Shown in pieces: positions 1 through 8,250 of a DNA stretch of 55,578 bases. Position numbers and translations under genes: made by a program. Origin of the DNA: Oscillospiraceae bacterium (GTDB taxonomy: Bacteria > Bacillota > Clostridia > Oscillospirales > Oscillospiraceae); NCBI GenBank assembly GCA_015067635.1, contig SVMA01000008.1:1-55578 (forward strand). The letters run 5' to 3'. The stretch's first letter is position 1, and each line of letters begins with the position of its first letter. The notes beneath the pieces are model-generated. The model saw only the letters and a program-made list of their open reading frames with translations. It had not been told where the DNA came from and did no database searches.

Positions 1-64
1 AAAGGGAAAAGTATCTTTTTCACATCTACAAAATCGCTTGCTGTTTTTTCTGCCGTAGAAACGG

Positions 65-117
65 CGAAACCCCCGATAAAATCGGGGGTTTCGGGGGCTA
101 CATCTTTTTTGTAGCCC
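65..117. terminator. Two consecutive terminator-like hairpins
   Basis: A 13-bp perfect stem (65-77 with 81-93, loop AAA) is followed by a second stem GGGCTAC/GTAGCCC (95-101 with 111-117) with a T-rich loop. They lie beyond the tRNA-like fragment and sigG when read on the minus strand, so they probably end transcription coming from sigG. The first stem is rich in G and C flanked by AAA/TTT, so it could act on either strand. No long U-run follows on the minus strand, which lowers confidence in strong termination. Confidence 0.55.
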
Positions 118-121
118 TTTG

Positions 122-150
122 ATGGTTGCGGGAGAAGGACTCGAACCTCC
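122..150 (-). tRNA. tRNA 3'-end fragment (T-arm, acceptor 3' strand, CCA)
   Basis: Read on the minus strand the segment gives GGAGG-TTCGAGT-CCTTC, a correct T-arm, followed by TCCCGCA, a discriminator A and CCA. A matching 5' acceptor strand (TGCGGGA or CGCGGGA), D-arm and anticodon arm are not visible in the 100 bases upstream, where the end of sigG lies. It is therefore read as a partial tRNA (remnant), not a working gene. Such 3' ends are typical attachment sites of integrases, but no integrase is in the window. Confidence 0.5.
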
Positions 151-208
151 GCCCTGTTGCGGTACCCTATATTTTTGGAGGCGGCTGTGTTCTTTTCGTC
201 TGCCCCGT

Positions 209-988
209 CTATGACACAGAAACACTTTTGCGCATTGCGGAAATGGCTCCCTTTTCCAGCCGGGATACCTGTGCCTGAGAGATCCCCACCAGATCCGCCA
301 CCTCCATCTGTGTTTTGCCGTCATAAAAGCGCAGGGACAATATCTGCTTTTCCCTTGGCCCCAATGCCGAAAAGGCATTTTGCAGTGTAATATGCTCCAT
401 CCAATGATGCTCGGTATTCTTTACATCCTTCACCTGATCCATCACCGTCAGCGGGTCTCCCCCATCGGAGTACACCGGATCATAGAGGCTTACCGGTGCA
501 CAAACCGCATCCAGTGCCTCGCTGATGTCCTCAATGGGTAGTTCCAATTCTCTGGATATCTCCTCCAGGGTCGGCTCTCTGCCCAAACGCAGAAGAATTC
601 CTTCCTTGCACTGCAGTACACGATACGCCACGTCCCGAATGGACCGGGACACCCGAATTGCGCTGTTATCCCGAAGGTATCGACGAACTTCCCCCGCAAT
701 CATGGGCACACCGTACGTGCTGAAACGAACATTCTTTGTGGGGTCGAAGTTCTGAATGGCTTTGATCAGGCCGATACACCCCACCTGAAACAGATCGTCG
801 GGGCTCTCTCCCCGCTTGTCAAATCGCTGAATCACAGAAAGAACCAGACGCAAATTGCCTTCGATTAAGGTTTGGCGGGCATTTTCATCCCCTCCATTGG
901 CAAGAATCAGCAACTCTTCCATTTGTTCGGCAGATAAGGTCTTCAGTCGGGCGGTGTTTACACCGCAGATTTCTACTTTTCCCTGCAT
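209..988 (-). CDS. sigG: RNA polymerase sporulation sigma factor SigG
   Basis: A 259-residue sigma-70 family factor of the SigF/SigG group. The N-terminus KVEICGVNTA is the SigG hallmark; region 2 carries NLRLVLSVIQRF and DDLFQVGCIGL, and region 4 ends with KTQMEVADLVGISQAQVSRLEK, here a helix-turn-helix for -35 recognition. In spore formers SigG drives late forespore genes. The start is ATG at 988 because AGGAGG lies 7-8 bases upstream; a longer reading frame exists but its N-terminus is not SigG-like. The usual neighbours spoIIGA and sigE are not seen upstream; instead there is a long non-coding stretch. A SigF-like promoter candidate lies at 1017-1044. Confidence 0.95.
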   Translation of the reverse strand: MQGKVEICGVNTARLKTLSAEQMEELLILANGGDENARQTLIEGNLRLVLSVIQRFDKRGESPDDLFQVGCIGLIKAIQNFDPTKNVRFSTYGVPMIAGEVRRYLRDNSAIRVSRSIRDVAYRVLQCKEGILLRLGREPTLEEISRELELPIEDISEALDAVCAPVSLYDPVYSDGGDPLTVMDQVKDVKNTEHHWMEHITLQNAFSALGPREKQILSLRFYDGKTQMEVADLVGISQAQVSRLEKGAISAMRKSVSVS

Positions 989-1016
989 GGTGCATCCTCC
1001 TGTACGGTTTTCTACC

Positions 1017-1044
1017 AGTATTTCCATTTGGTGGCGGAAGATAC
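1017..1044 (-). promoter_or_regulatory. Candidate SigF-type promoter of sigG
   Basis: On the minus strand GTATC (1044-1040) is followed after 14 bases by GGAAATACT (1025-1017). This fits the Bacillus SigF -10 pattern GGnrAnAnT and approximates the -35 GywTA; the spacer is one base short of the usual 15. It is about 30 bases before the sigG start. In Bacillus sigG is switched on by SigF, so the placement is sensible, but the match is by eye. Confidence 0.35.
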
Positions 1045-1289
1045 CCAAAGGGCATTTGTAAATTTGTACAAAAATTTCCGGCTTATTCTTCGGGGAAAAG
1101 ATTTCGGCTGACAGAAACGGTAAAATTCCCAACTTTTTCGCTAAAAATGCAGGAATAAAAACAAGCATTTTTTGTTTCCGTAACACGATTTATCTGCAAC
1201 CGCTTACCTATGCTTTTTTGCCGAAAAAGTGGAAAAAGTTTGCGGTCAGGTCCCCCTCTCATTTTGGAATAACTGTTGAAAAACATGAG

Positions 1290-1319
1290 TTTTCCACATT
1301 ATCCACAAGTTTTTCCACA
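1290..1319 (+). promoter_or_regulatory. Cluster of three DnaA-box-like 9-mers
   Basis: TTTTCCACA (1290-1298), TTATCCACA (1299-1307, the exact consensus DnaA box) and TTTTCCACA (1311-1319) stand in direct repeat, the first two abutting and the third after 3 bases. The surrounding 989-1560 stretch is AT-rich and holds no convincing gene. No dnaA, dnaN, rpmH or gyrase gene is near, so it is better viewed as a DnaA-binding cluster than as the chromosome origin. Confidence 0.55.
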
Positions 1320-1537
1320 GGGGGATTTCCTGCAAAAAAGTGTGGGTCTTTCCGGCGGTTGTTAACATAATATTATTCGACATTTTCCGACAATTCTCCC
1401 ACTTTTTCTCCGTTTGTATTTTTTACAAGCGCCTGTTTTTTCTTTCAAAAATAAAACTTGACAAATCGCAAACGCCGAAATCCGCATTTCCGGTTCCATA
1501 TTTTTTAGAAAAATCCTGCATTTTTTCAAAAAAGGGA

Positions 1538-1566
1538 TTGATTTTATTGAAAAGACGCGCTATAAT
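1538..1566 (+). promoter_or_regulatory. Promoter of rpsT (SigA type)
   Basis: TTGATT (1538-1543), a 17-base spacer and TATAAT (1561-1566) lie 42 bases before the rpsT start. The -10 box is perfect and the spacing optimal, as expected for a ribosomal protein gene. Confidence 0.8.
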
Positions 1567-1607
1567 GTGTAGCTGTATGAGATTATGCGGCAAGGAGGTG
1601 GAACACG

Positions 1608-1871
1608 ATGCCCAATATTAAGTCCTCTAAGAAGGATGTTATCTCTTCCAAGATTGCTTACGAGAAGAATAAGGCAAACAAGTCTGAGCTCAAGACCAAC
1701 CTGAAGAAGTTCGATGTCGCTTTGGCAGCCGGCGACAAGGCAGAGGCCGAGAAGGCTTACAAGGTCGCTGTTAAGACTGTTGACCAGGCTGTGACCAAGG
1801 GTCTGCTGCACAAGAATAATGCTGCACGGAAAAAGAGCAGCATGACTTTGAAGCTCACCAAGCTGGCCTGA
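1608..1871 (+). CDS. rpsT: 30S ribosomal protein S20
   Basis: An 87-residue, lysine-rich protein beginning MPNIKSSKKDV and ending with the conserved HKNNAARKKSSMT block that contacts 16S rRNA. S20 binds 16S rRNA early in small-subunit assembly. Length is normal for the family. The site AAGGAGGTG lies 8 bases before ATG. It is a single-gene unit: its own promoter is at 1538-1566 and a strong terminator follows at 1887-1920. Confidence 0.98.
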   Translation: MPNIKSSKKDVISSKIAYEKNKANKSELKTNLKKFDVALAAGDKAEAEKAYKVAVKTVDQAVTKGLLHKNNAARKKSSMTLKLTKLA

Positions 1872-1886
1872 TTTCTCTGAAAATAT

Positions 1887-1920
1887 CTCCTTCCGAGTTT
1901 TTCCTTGGAGGGAGTTTTTT
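1887..1920 (+). terminator. Intrinsic terminator of rpsT
   Basis: An 11-bp stem (1887-1897 with 1904-1914, including G-U pairs) is followed by TTTTTT (1915-1920), just 16 bases after the rpsT stop codon. Confidence 0.85.
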
Positions 1921-1994
1921 CACGCCATTTCCCTCTTCCATTTACGGGAAAAATGATGTATAATCTCCTCATTATTTCCCCTCAGGAGTATGCT

Positions 1995-3836
1995 ATGCGT
2001 ATTTTATTTGACAGCAAGCTGTCCCTTTTCAAAGAGCCCTTCGGCACCCTGCTTCCCGGGCAGACGTGCACCTTGCATATCCACATTCCCAAGACCGTTG
2101 CCGCCACACAGGTCAGCTGTTTGCTCTGCCAAAGTGACGGAAGTGTCCCAATGTCCGTTCCCATGCTTCCCGCGGGAAAACACGGTGTCTATGAGATTTT
2201 TGAAGGCAGCTTCTCTTTGAAAACGACGGGTCTTTACTTTTATCATTTTCAAATCACCGCCCCCAGTGGCACCTTCCGGCTGTATAAATACGGCGACGAT
2301 ACCAATATGGAGGCCGGTGAGCAGTGGCAGGTCAGCTGTATCCCTGCCGACTTTGAAACACCCGATTGGTCCAGGGGTGCAACGATTTATCAAATATTTC
2401 CCGACCGGTTTCACAGGGTCGGTGAAAGCGACCTGTCCGGCAAACTGCAGCCCTATACCGTTCACGAAAACTGGAATGATGAGGTACAGTGGCAGCCAGA
2501 TGCCAACGGTAGAATTCTCAATAACGATTTCTTCGGCGGCAATTTCCGGGGCATTATCGAAAAAATGGATTACATTGCTTCCCTTGGTGTCACCGTTATT
2601 TACCTGAATCCCATCAGCAAAAGCTTTTCCAGCCATCGTTACGACACCGCCGATTACAAAACACCGGACCCCATGCTGGGTACAGAAGCGGAATTTACCG
2701 AATTGTGTGATGCCGCCCACAAACGGGGCATTAAGGTCATTCTGGACGGGGTATATTCCCATACCGGTTCTGACAGCCTGTATTTTGACAAAAACCGAAG
2801 CTTTGGCGGAATTGGTGCCTATTGCACCAAAGCTTCCCCCTATTTTTCCTGGTTTCAGTTTCGGCAATGGCCTGACAGTTATCATTCCTGGTGGGATTTC
2901 GACACCCTGCCCACGGTCAACAAGCTGGATCCTGGTTTTCTGGAATACATTATCACCGGCGAGGATTCGGTCATTGCCCATTGGCTGAAGGCCGGCTGTG
3001 ACGGCTTTCGGCTGGATGTGGCGGACGAGCTGCCCAACGAATTTTTGGTGTTGCTGAAAAAGCGGATGCGGAAAATCAAGCCGGATTCTCTTTTAATGGG
3101 AGAGGTGTGGGAGGATGCCTCCAACAAATATGCCTACGGTCAGCTGCGCCGTTATTTTGTGGACGGAGAGCTGGACAGCATTATGAACTATCCCTTCCGC
3201 ACCGCCATACTCCAATTCCTGCGGGGTCACGACCAGGGCTACAACCTGAAGAACACCGTCATGACCATTGCAGAAAACTATCCGCCCCAGGTACTGCTGA
3301 GCAACATGAATTTATTGAGCTCTCATGACAGTCCGCGGATTTTAACCGCACTGGTTGACGATTTTGACGGCAGCCGTGCAGAAAAGGCCAAACGCCATCT
3401 GTCTGCCCAGGAATACGATATCGCTGTACAGCGGTTCAAAATGGCCGCCTTTCTCCAGTATACCCTACCGGGCAGTCCCAGCCTGTATTATGCAGATGAG
3501 GCCGGCATGGAGGGACACAACGATCCCTTTAACCGGCGTACCTATCCCTGGGGACGGGAGGATCCGGCATTGCTGACCTTTTTCCGTCTGTTGGGACAGC
3601 TGAGGAAAAGTCAAGCGCCCTTACGGTTGGGAGATATTCAATTTTTCCACAATGAAGGGCAATGCATCGGCTTCACCAGAATCTGGCAGAATAAGACGCT
3701 GCGGATCTATATAAACCGCAGCAGTCGGGAATGGGATGTCTCCGGTGGCAATGTTCTGTTCGGTGCCAATTTGCAGGAAACTGCCCCAACTTGGGTGCGC
3801 ATTGCTCCCATGGGATTTTGTATTACGGAGGCATAG
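1995..3836 (+). CDS. Alpha-amylase family glycoside hydrolase (GH13, neopullulanase/cyclomaltodextrinase-like)
   Basis: A 613-residue cytoplasmic enzyme (no signal peptide) with an N-terminal beta-rich domain (about 1-120) and a GH13 catalytic barrel. The four GH13 regions are visible: DGVYSHT (251-257), GFRLDVADE (337-345, nucleophile D341), GEVWED (369-374, acid E370) and HDSPR (444-448, D445). The N-terminal domain and HDSPR suggest the neopullulanase/maltogenic amylase group, which splits maltodextrins or cyclodextrins inside the cell; the exact substrate cannot be read from sequence. ATG 1995 is chosen because CAGGAG stands 6 bases upstream; a further in-frame ATG at 1905 overlaps the rpsT terminator. 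TATAAT at 1959-1964 with a weak -35 may be the promoter. Confidence 0.9.
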   Translation: MRILFDSKLSLFKEPFGTLLPGQTCTLHIHIPKTVAATQVSCLLCQSDGSVPMSVPMLPAGKHGVYEIFEGSFSLKTTGLYFYHFQITAPSGTFRLYKYGDDTNMEAGEQWQVSCIPADFETPDWSRGATIYQIFPDRFHRVGESDLSGKLQPYTVHENWNDEVQWQPDANGRILNNDFFGGNFRGIIEKMDYIASLGVTVIYLNPISKSFSSHRYDTADYKTPDPMLGTEAEFTELCDAAHKRGIKVILDGVYSHTGSDSLYFDKNRSFGGIGAYCTKASPYFSWFQFRQWPDSYHSWWDFDTLPTVNKLDPGFLEYIITGEDSVIAHWLKAGCDGFRLDVADELPNEFLVLLKKRMRKIKPDSLLMGEVWEDASNKYAYGQLRRYFVDGELDSIMNYPFRTAILQFLRGHDQGYNLKNTVMTIAENYPPQVLLSNMNLLSSHDSPRILTALVDDFDGSRAEKAKRHLSAQEYDIAVQRFKMAAFLQYTLPGSPSLYYADEAGMEGHNDPFNRRTYPWGREDPALLTFFRLLGQLRKSQAPLRLGDIQFFHNEGQCIGFTRIWQNKTLRIYINRSSREWDVSGGNVLFGANLQETAPTWVRIAPMGFCITEA

Positions 3837-3837
3837 C

Positions 3838-4011
3838 TTGGAACGGGAAGAATTTTTAAGCGGCTACTGCCGCTGTATGGACAGTACGCGGATGGTTGCA
3901 GTATCTCTGGAGAATGACCGCATCACGGAAGTGGACTGCAGCTTTGGAAGCTGTCCCTACGAGGCTGACTGTCCCATTGCCGGACGGCTCAGGGCTCTTG
4001 AATGTGTATAA
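3838..4011 (+). CDS. Small cysteine-rich protein, unknown function
   Basis: A 57-residue protein starting at TTG 3838 with GGAGG 8 bases upstream; it begins one base after the GH13 stop, so it is likely co-translated with that gene. Six cysteines (11, 13, 34, 39, 45, 56) occur as CRC, CSFGSC, ADC and EC, which suggests a bound metal or Fe-S cluster, though no known motif is recognised. No signal peptide or membrane segment. I do not recognise a named family; the good ribosome site, the cysteine pattern and the terminator directly after it argue that it is real. Confidence 0.65.
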   Translation: MEREEFLSGYCRCMDSTRMVAVSLENDRITEVDCSFGSCPYEADCPIAGRLRALECV

Positions 4012-4015
4012 GAAA

Positions 4016-4042
4016 AGTCTGCCGCAGGTCGGCAGACTTTTT
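4016..4042 (+). terminator. Intrinsic terminator of the GH13 operon
   Basis: AGTCTGCCG (4016-4024) pairs perfectly with CGGCAGACT (4030-4038), loop CAGGT, followed by a T-run. Confidence 0.85.
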
Positions 4043-4043
4043 A

Positions 4044-4071
4044 TTGCTTTTGTTTTCTTTTTTGGTATAAT
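4044..4071 (+). promoter_or_regulatory. Promoter of recG
   Basis: TTGCTT (4044-4049), a 16-base spacer and TATAAT (4066-4071), 30 bases before the recG start. Confidence 0.65.
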
Positions 4072-4100
4072 ATAGAAAAAACCATCGGGAGGTGTGCAAT

Positions 4101-6149
4101 ATGGCAAGATTATCCGACCCTGTTACCTTGCTCAAAGGTGTCGGTCCCACTAAGGCAAAGCAGTTTGCGGCGCTGAATATCTATACTCTGGGCGATCTGA
4201 TCTGCCATTTTCCCCGGGGTTATGAGGATCGGACCAGGCTGATTCCCATTGAGAAGCTGGAAGCGGATACTCCTTCCTGCTTCCGCGCCATGGTCATGAA
4301 TACGCCCCGTACCGCCCACATTCGCAAAGGTCTGGATTTAACCCGCGTACAGGTGGCCGACCATTCCGCCCGTCTGACCTTGACCTTCTTTAATAACAAA
4401 TTTGCCGCAGAACAGCTGCAATACGGCAAGGAATATATTTTCTACGGAGCCCTATCCGGTGACTTCTCCGGATACAGCATGACAAACCCCGTCTTTGAGG
4501 CTATGGACTCCCAGCCGGTCACCACCCGCCGTGTTCTTCCGATCTATCCCCTGACCTCCGGACTTTCCAATGCCGCCATGCTGAAGGCTATCCGGCAAGC
4601 CATGGCCGTTTGCGATACGCCGCCGGAAATTCTACCGGAGTCGGTACGTCGGGAATTCGGTATTTTGGATGCAGGCAGAGCCTATGCCGCCATCCACGAG
4701 CCTTCCAGTATGGCAGAAGCGGAGCTGGCGAAAAAACGGCTTATTTTTGAGGAATTCTTTGTTTTCTCCGCCGGTCTTTCTCTTATACGTGCTTCCCGGG
4801 CAGAAAAACGCATCCCCGCCTATCATACCGTGGAACTGAACGCCTTTTATGATGCCCTGCCCTTTCCTCTGACCGGTGCGCAGAAACGGGCTATCGGGGA
4901 AATCACGCAGGATGTCTCCTCCGGTTTTCCCATGAATCGGCTGATACAGGGCGATGTGGGCAGCGGCAAAACCATGGTAGCCGCGGCAGCCGCCTATCTG
5001 GCTGTGAAAAACGGTCAGCAGGTGGCATTGATGGCTCCCACAGAAATTCTGGCAGAGCAGCATCAGCAATCTCTTTCCAAGCTGTTTTCTCCCCTTGGCA
5101 TTCGTACGGTCTTACTCACCGGCTCCATGACTGCCAAGCAAAAACGGGAGGTTCGGGAGCAATTATCTCTTGGTCAGGCAGATATTGCCATCGGTACCCA
5201 TGCGCTGTTATCCGATACCACTCAGTTTGCCAATTTGGGTCTGGTCATTGCGGACGAGCAGCACCGCTTTGGCGTAAGTCAACGGGCTAAGCTCTCCGGC
5301 AAGGGAAACGATCCCCATCTTTTGGTCATGTCTGCTACTCCCATCCCCCGAACGCTGGCCCTGCTCATGTACGGAGATCTGGAGGTCTCCATTATCGATG
5401 AGCTTCCCCCCGGCAGAAAAAGTGTGGATACCTTTTTGGTGGGAGAGTCCTATCGTGCCCGTATCAATGCCTTTATTCGCAAGCAGGTGCAGGAAGGACA
5501 TCAATGCTTTGTCGTATGCCCCGCGGTGGAAGAAAACGAGGATCTGGGCATCAAAGCCGCCACGGTTTGGGCAGACACCCTGCAGCAAACGGTATTTCCC
5601 GATCTGCGGGTAATGCTGATCCACGGGCAGATGAAGGGCAGCGAAAAGGAAGCTGCCATGGCAGCTTTTGCCCAAGGTCAGGCGGATGTTTTGGTCGCAA
5701 CCACCGTCATTGAGGTGGGTGTGGATGTTCCCAATGCCACCTTAATGGTCATTGAAGATGCCGACCGCTTCGGTCTTTCTCAGCTCCATCAGCTGCGTGG
5801 CCGTGTGGGCCGCGGTGGACATCAAAGCTACTGCATTTTAACCACCCACAACCGCAACACGGAAACTGTGTCCCGTTTGAAAGCACTGTGCAAAACCACA
5901 GACGGCTTCAAAATTGCGGAAGAGGATCTGAAAATGCGGGGCCCAGGTGACTTCTTCGGCTCCCGTCAGTCCGGTCTTCCCACGTTCCGGGTGGCAAATT
6001 TGAGCATGGATCTGCAGACGCTGAAGGATGCACAGCAGGCCTCTGCACAATGGATAGATACAGAAGGTACCTCTGATACTCCGGAAGCCATTGCTCTGCG
6101 GGAGAGGATCGGCGTCCTCTTCCAACGCACCGAGGGTACAATGAACTAA
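4101..6149 (+). CDS. recG: ATP-dependent DNA helicase RecG
   Basis: A 682-residue superfamily-2 helicase that remodels stalled replication forks and Holliday junctions. The N-terminal wedge/OB region (GVGPTKAKQF at the start) is followed by helicase motifs: Walker A GDVGSGKT, motif II ADEQHRFG (the DEQH box typical of RecG), motif III MSATPIPRT, and the C-terminal QLRGRVGRG. Length matches the family. ATG 4101 is preferred over an in-frame GTG at 4092 because GGAGGTG lies 6 bases before the ATG and would overlap the GTG. Confidence 0.97.
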   Translation: MARLSDPVTLLKGVGPTKAKQFAALNIYTLGDLICHFPRGYEDRTRLIPIEKLEADTPSCFRAMVMNTPRTAHIRKGLDLTRVQVADHSARLTLTFFNNKFAAEQLQYGKEYIFYGALSGDFSGYSMTNPVFEAMDSQPVTTRRVLPIYPLTSGLSNAAMLKAIRQAMAVCDTPPEILPESVRREFGILDAGRAYAAIHEPSSMAEAELAKKRLIFEEFFVFSAGLSLIRASRAEKRIPAYHTVELNAFYDALPFPLTGAQKRAIGEITQDVSSGFPMNRLIQGDVGSGKTMVAAAAAYLAVKNGQQVALMAPTEILAEQHQQSLSKLFSPLGIRTVLLTGSMTAKQKREVREQLSLGQADIAIGTHALLSDTTQFANLGLVIADEQHRFGVSQRAKLSGKGNDPHLLVMSATPIPRTLALLMYGDLEVSIIDELPPGRKSVDTFLVGESYRARINAFIRKQVQEGHQCFVVCPAVEENEDLGIKAATVWADTLQQTVFPDLRVMLIHGQMKGSEKEAAMAAFAQGQADVLVATTVIEVGVDVPNATLMVIEDADRFGLSQLHQLRGRVGRGGHQSYCILTTHNRNTETVSRLKALCKTTDGFKIAEEDLKMRGPGDFFGSRQSGLPTFRVANLSMDLQTLKDAQQASAQWIDTEGTSDTPEAIALRERIGVLFQRTEGTMN

Positions 6150-6168
6150 AATTCTGTCTTTTCAGACA

Positions 6169-6198
6169 AAAGCGGCGCATTCGCGTGCGCCGCTTTCT
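6169..6198. terminator. Bidirectional terminator between recG and the M23 gene
   Basis: An 11-bp perfect stem (6169-6179 with 6186-6196, AAAGCGGCGCA/TGCGCCGCTTT) sits between two convergent genes; the A and T runs at its flanks let it work in both directions. Confidence 0.8.
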
Positions 6199-6199
6199 T

Positions 6200-7954
6200 T
6201 TATTCTTCTTCCGGTTCCTCTTCTGATTCCTCTTCTGATTCTTCCTCCGGCTCTTCTTCCTTGATAAACAGTCCGGGTTTATTCATCTGTTTCCAAACAT
6301 ACAATGCAAACCCGCCGCACAGCAACATCACTGCCGTGATGACGATCACGGGAATCAACCAGGGCGGCATTCCCGCGCCACCGGTATTTTGCTCTTCCAG
6401 CGGTTCTGTGCCCTGAGGCTCCGTCGCAGACTCAGTGGGGACAGTAGTCGGCTGAGTGGGCTCGGTAGGTTGGGTGGTCGGTTCTGTGACCGTATTTTCT
6501 GCCCAACGGGGATACAAGGTTATGCTTTGGGTGGGAACCGTTTGATCAGAAACCGGCTCTCCCCCTTCTGCCTGGGTATACCAGCCTTCAAATCGGAAGC
6601 CCTCCCGCTGAGGCGTTGGCAGTGTTCCCAAAGCCTGCCCCTGGATAACGGAAAGTGTGGTTTGCGGCTCTGTCTGAAGGGTAATCGTATAGGTTTCCAG
6701 CAGTTGCTCAATTTGGAAGGCACAGCGAATCACTTCAACTGCACCGCGTCCGGTGGAATCCTCTGCAGAAATGATCAGCGTATGCGCACCGGGTGCAAGC
6801 TTGGCAAAGTTCAAATTCTTATTCACATCTGTTCCCCGCAGCTCCAGCTCCCGGCTGCTGCCGTTTCCGGTCCATGTGGCATACACATTGCCGTCCAGGG
6901 ATGCACTTACCTTTCGCAACGGATAAGCAGAGGTGATTTTTCCGTCAATGGGGTGGGATTCCTGCTTCAGTACTTGACCGTCTTCCAAGGTCGAAAGGCT
7001 GCCGCTTATCTCGGATGCAAAATAGCTCTCAAACGATAATTTGTTTTTCGGAGCATACCCAAGGGATTCTCCCTGCTTCACTTCATACCAGGTTTCTCCG
7101 TTTCCGTTAACGACGGTTGCTGTTACCGATACCGTCCCCCCTGCAGTAAGTTCGGTGCCGCCTGATTGCACAGGCGTATAGGGAATGTCCGCCAGCTGTA
7201 CAGAAGCAGATACGGAGTAATTGCCCATAGCACCACAGTCCCAGGTGTTCTTCCAGTTGTATTCATAACCGCAATCGATGCATTCTCCCTGGGCGTCAAA
7301 TTGCTCATGCTGACAACTGGGATATAATTGCTTGATATAGGCTATGTAATCCTGACAGCATTTGCCGGAGGTGGTATAGATCCCGTCCGGTAGCTCCAGC
7401 AGCTCATTAACGAAAGGATCCATCGAATATGTGGAGGACGGCGATGTTCCGCCACATAAAATATCATAATCCAGATGGGAACCGTCCCCGGCGGAGGTAT
7501 TGACAGAACCGGTAGCTCCCACCGTGCCGATCTTTTCTCCTGCGGCAACGTTGTCACCTTCTGCGACCAGCACATCCTTCAAGTGCGCATAACGGCTGTA
7601 TAATGTGACCGTATCTCCGCCCTTTTTCGTATAGTTGTGCTCCAGCAGAACATAGTTGCCCCAGCCGGTACTGGCGTTTCCGGTGCTAATGCCGATGACC
7701 TTTCCGGCGTAAGAAGCAATCACAGGATCTCCCATCTCCCCATCTATATCCAAAGAATAATGGGCGCGGTTATCCAAAAAACAGCTGGTCAAATTATAAT
7801 TTCCGGGTAAGGGCCAGAGAAAATCCCGCTGACCTCCCTCCAGCTTGCGTTCACCGGCCTGTGACGCAGGGGTAACCGCCAAGGCGGACACAGGTAAAAT
7901 CAGCAAAATCAACAGCAGACACAAAAGCTGCCGCAACGTATATTTCTTCTTCAA
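6200..7954 (-). CDS. Membrane-anchored M23-like peptidase with InlB-type repeat
   Basis: A 584-residue surface protein. Order: signal peptide (1-26, ends ALA), M23/LytM-like domain (about 45-180), a cysteine knuckle (CQHEQF...CIDCGYEY), SH3-like segment, a Listeria/Bacteroides (InlB B-) repeat near EGFRFEGWY, a Thr/Pro-rich linker, one transmembrane helix and an acidic Glu/Ser cytoplasmic tail. The M23 metal site shows H65 and D69, but the usual HxH is H160-L-D162, so the second zinc His is Asp. It may be a peptidoglycan endopeptidase with an altered site, or an inactive binding domain. Start is TTG 7954 with GTGGAGG upstream; the following KKK and hydrophobic stretch fit a signal peptide. 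Confidence 0.85.
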   Translation of the reverse strand: MKKKYTLRQLLCLLLILLILPVSALAVTPASQAGERKLEGGQRDFLWPLPGNYNLTSCFLDNRAHYSLDIDGEMGDPVIASYAGKVIGISTGNASTGWGNYVLLEHNYTKKGGDTVTLYSRYAHLKDVLVAEGDNVAAGEKIGTVGATGSVNTSAGDGSHLDYDILCGGTSPSSTYSMDPFVNELLELPDGIYTTSGKCCQDYIAYIKQLYPSCQHEQFDAQGECIDCGYEYNWKNTWDCGAMGNYSVSASVQLADIPYTPVQSGGTELTAGGTVSVTATVVNGNGETWYEVKQGESLGYAPKNKLSFESYFASEISGSLSTLEDGQVLKQESHPIDGKITSAYPLRKVSASLDGNVYATWTGNGSSRELELRGTDVNKNLNFAKLAPGAHTLIISAEDSTGRGAVEVIRCAFQIEQLLETYTITLQTEPQTTLSVIQGQALGTLPTPQREGFRFEGWYTQAEGGEPVSDQTVPTQSITLYPRWAENTVTEPTTQPTEPTQPTTVPTESATEPQGTEPLEEQNTGGAGMPPWLIPVIVITAVMLLCGGFALYVWKQMNKPGLFIKEEEPEEESEEESEEEPEEE

Positions 7955-8161
7955 CGTAAGGCCTCCACAAGGAATAATTTTTCAACATTATAACACAATA
8001 TTCTCCCAAGAGCAAGAACCTTCTCTCACGCTTCTGTATACAAATGCAAAATTTCCTTAAAATCTCTTTAACAATTATTGATATTCCGCTGAAAAATACT
8101 TTGAGACATCACTTTGTATGGAACAATATTTGAGCAAAATAAATAAAACGCAAAAAATTGC

Positions 8162-8190
8162 TTGTATCTTTCATAAAAATGTTGTAGAAT
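8162..8190 (+). promoter_or_regulatory. Promoter of gpmI
   Basis: TTGTAT (8162-8167), 17 bases, TAGAAT (8185-8190). The rest of 7955-8250 shows nothing else I can name. Confidence 0.65.
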
Positions 8191-8250
8191 AGTATGACTG
8201 GTATTTTGTGATTTTTTCGATTTACTCGGTTTTTGGAGGTATTTACATCT

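Noticed and set aside
1290..1319. Chromosome replication origin
   Set aside because: Only three boxes, no dnaA/dnaN/rpmH/gyr genes and no visible DNA-unwinding element; a DnaA-binding site is the more careful reading.
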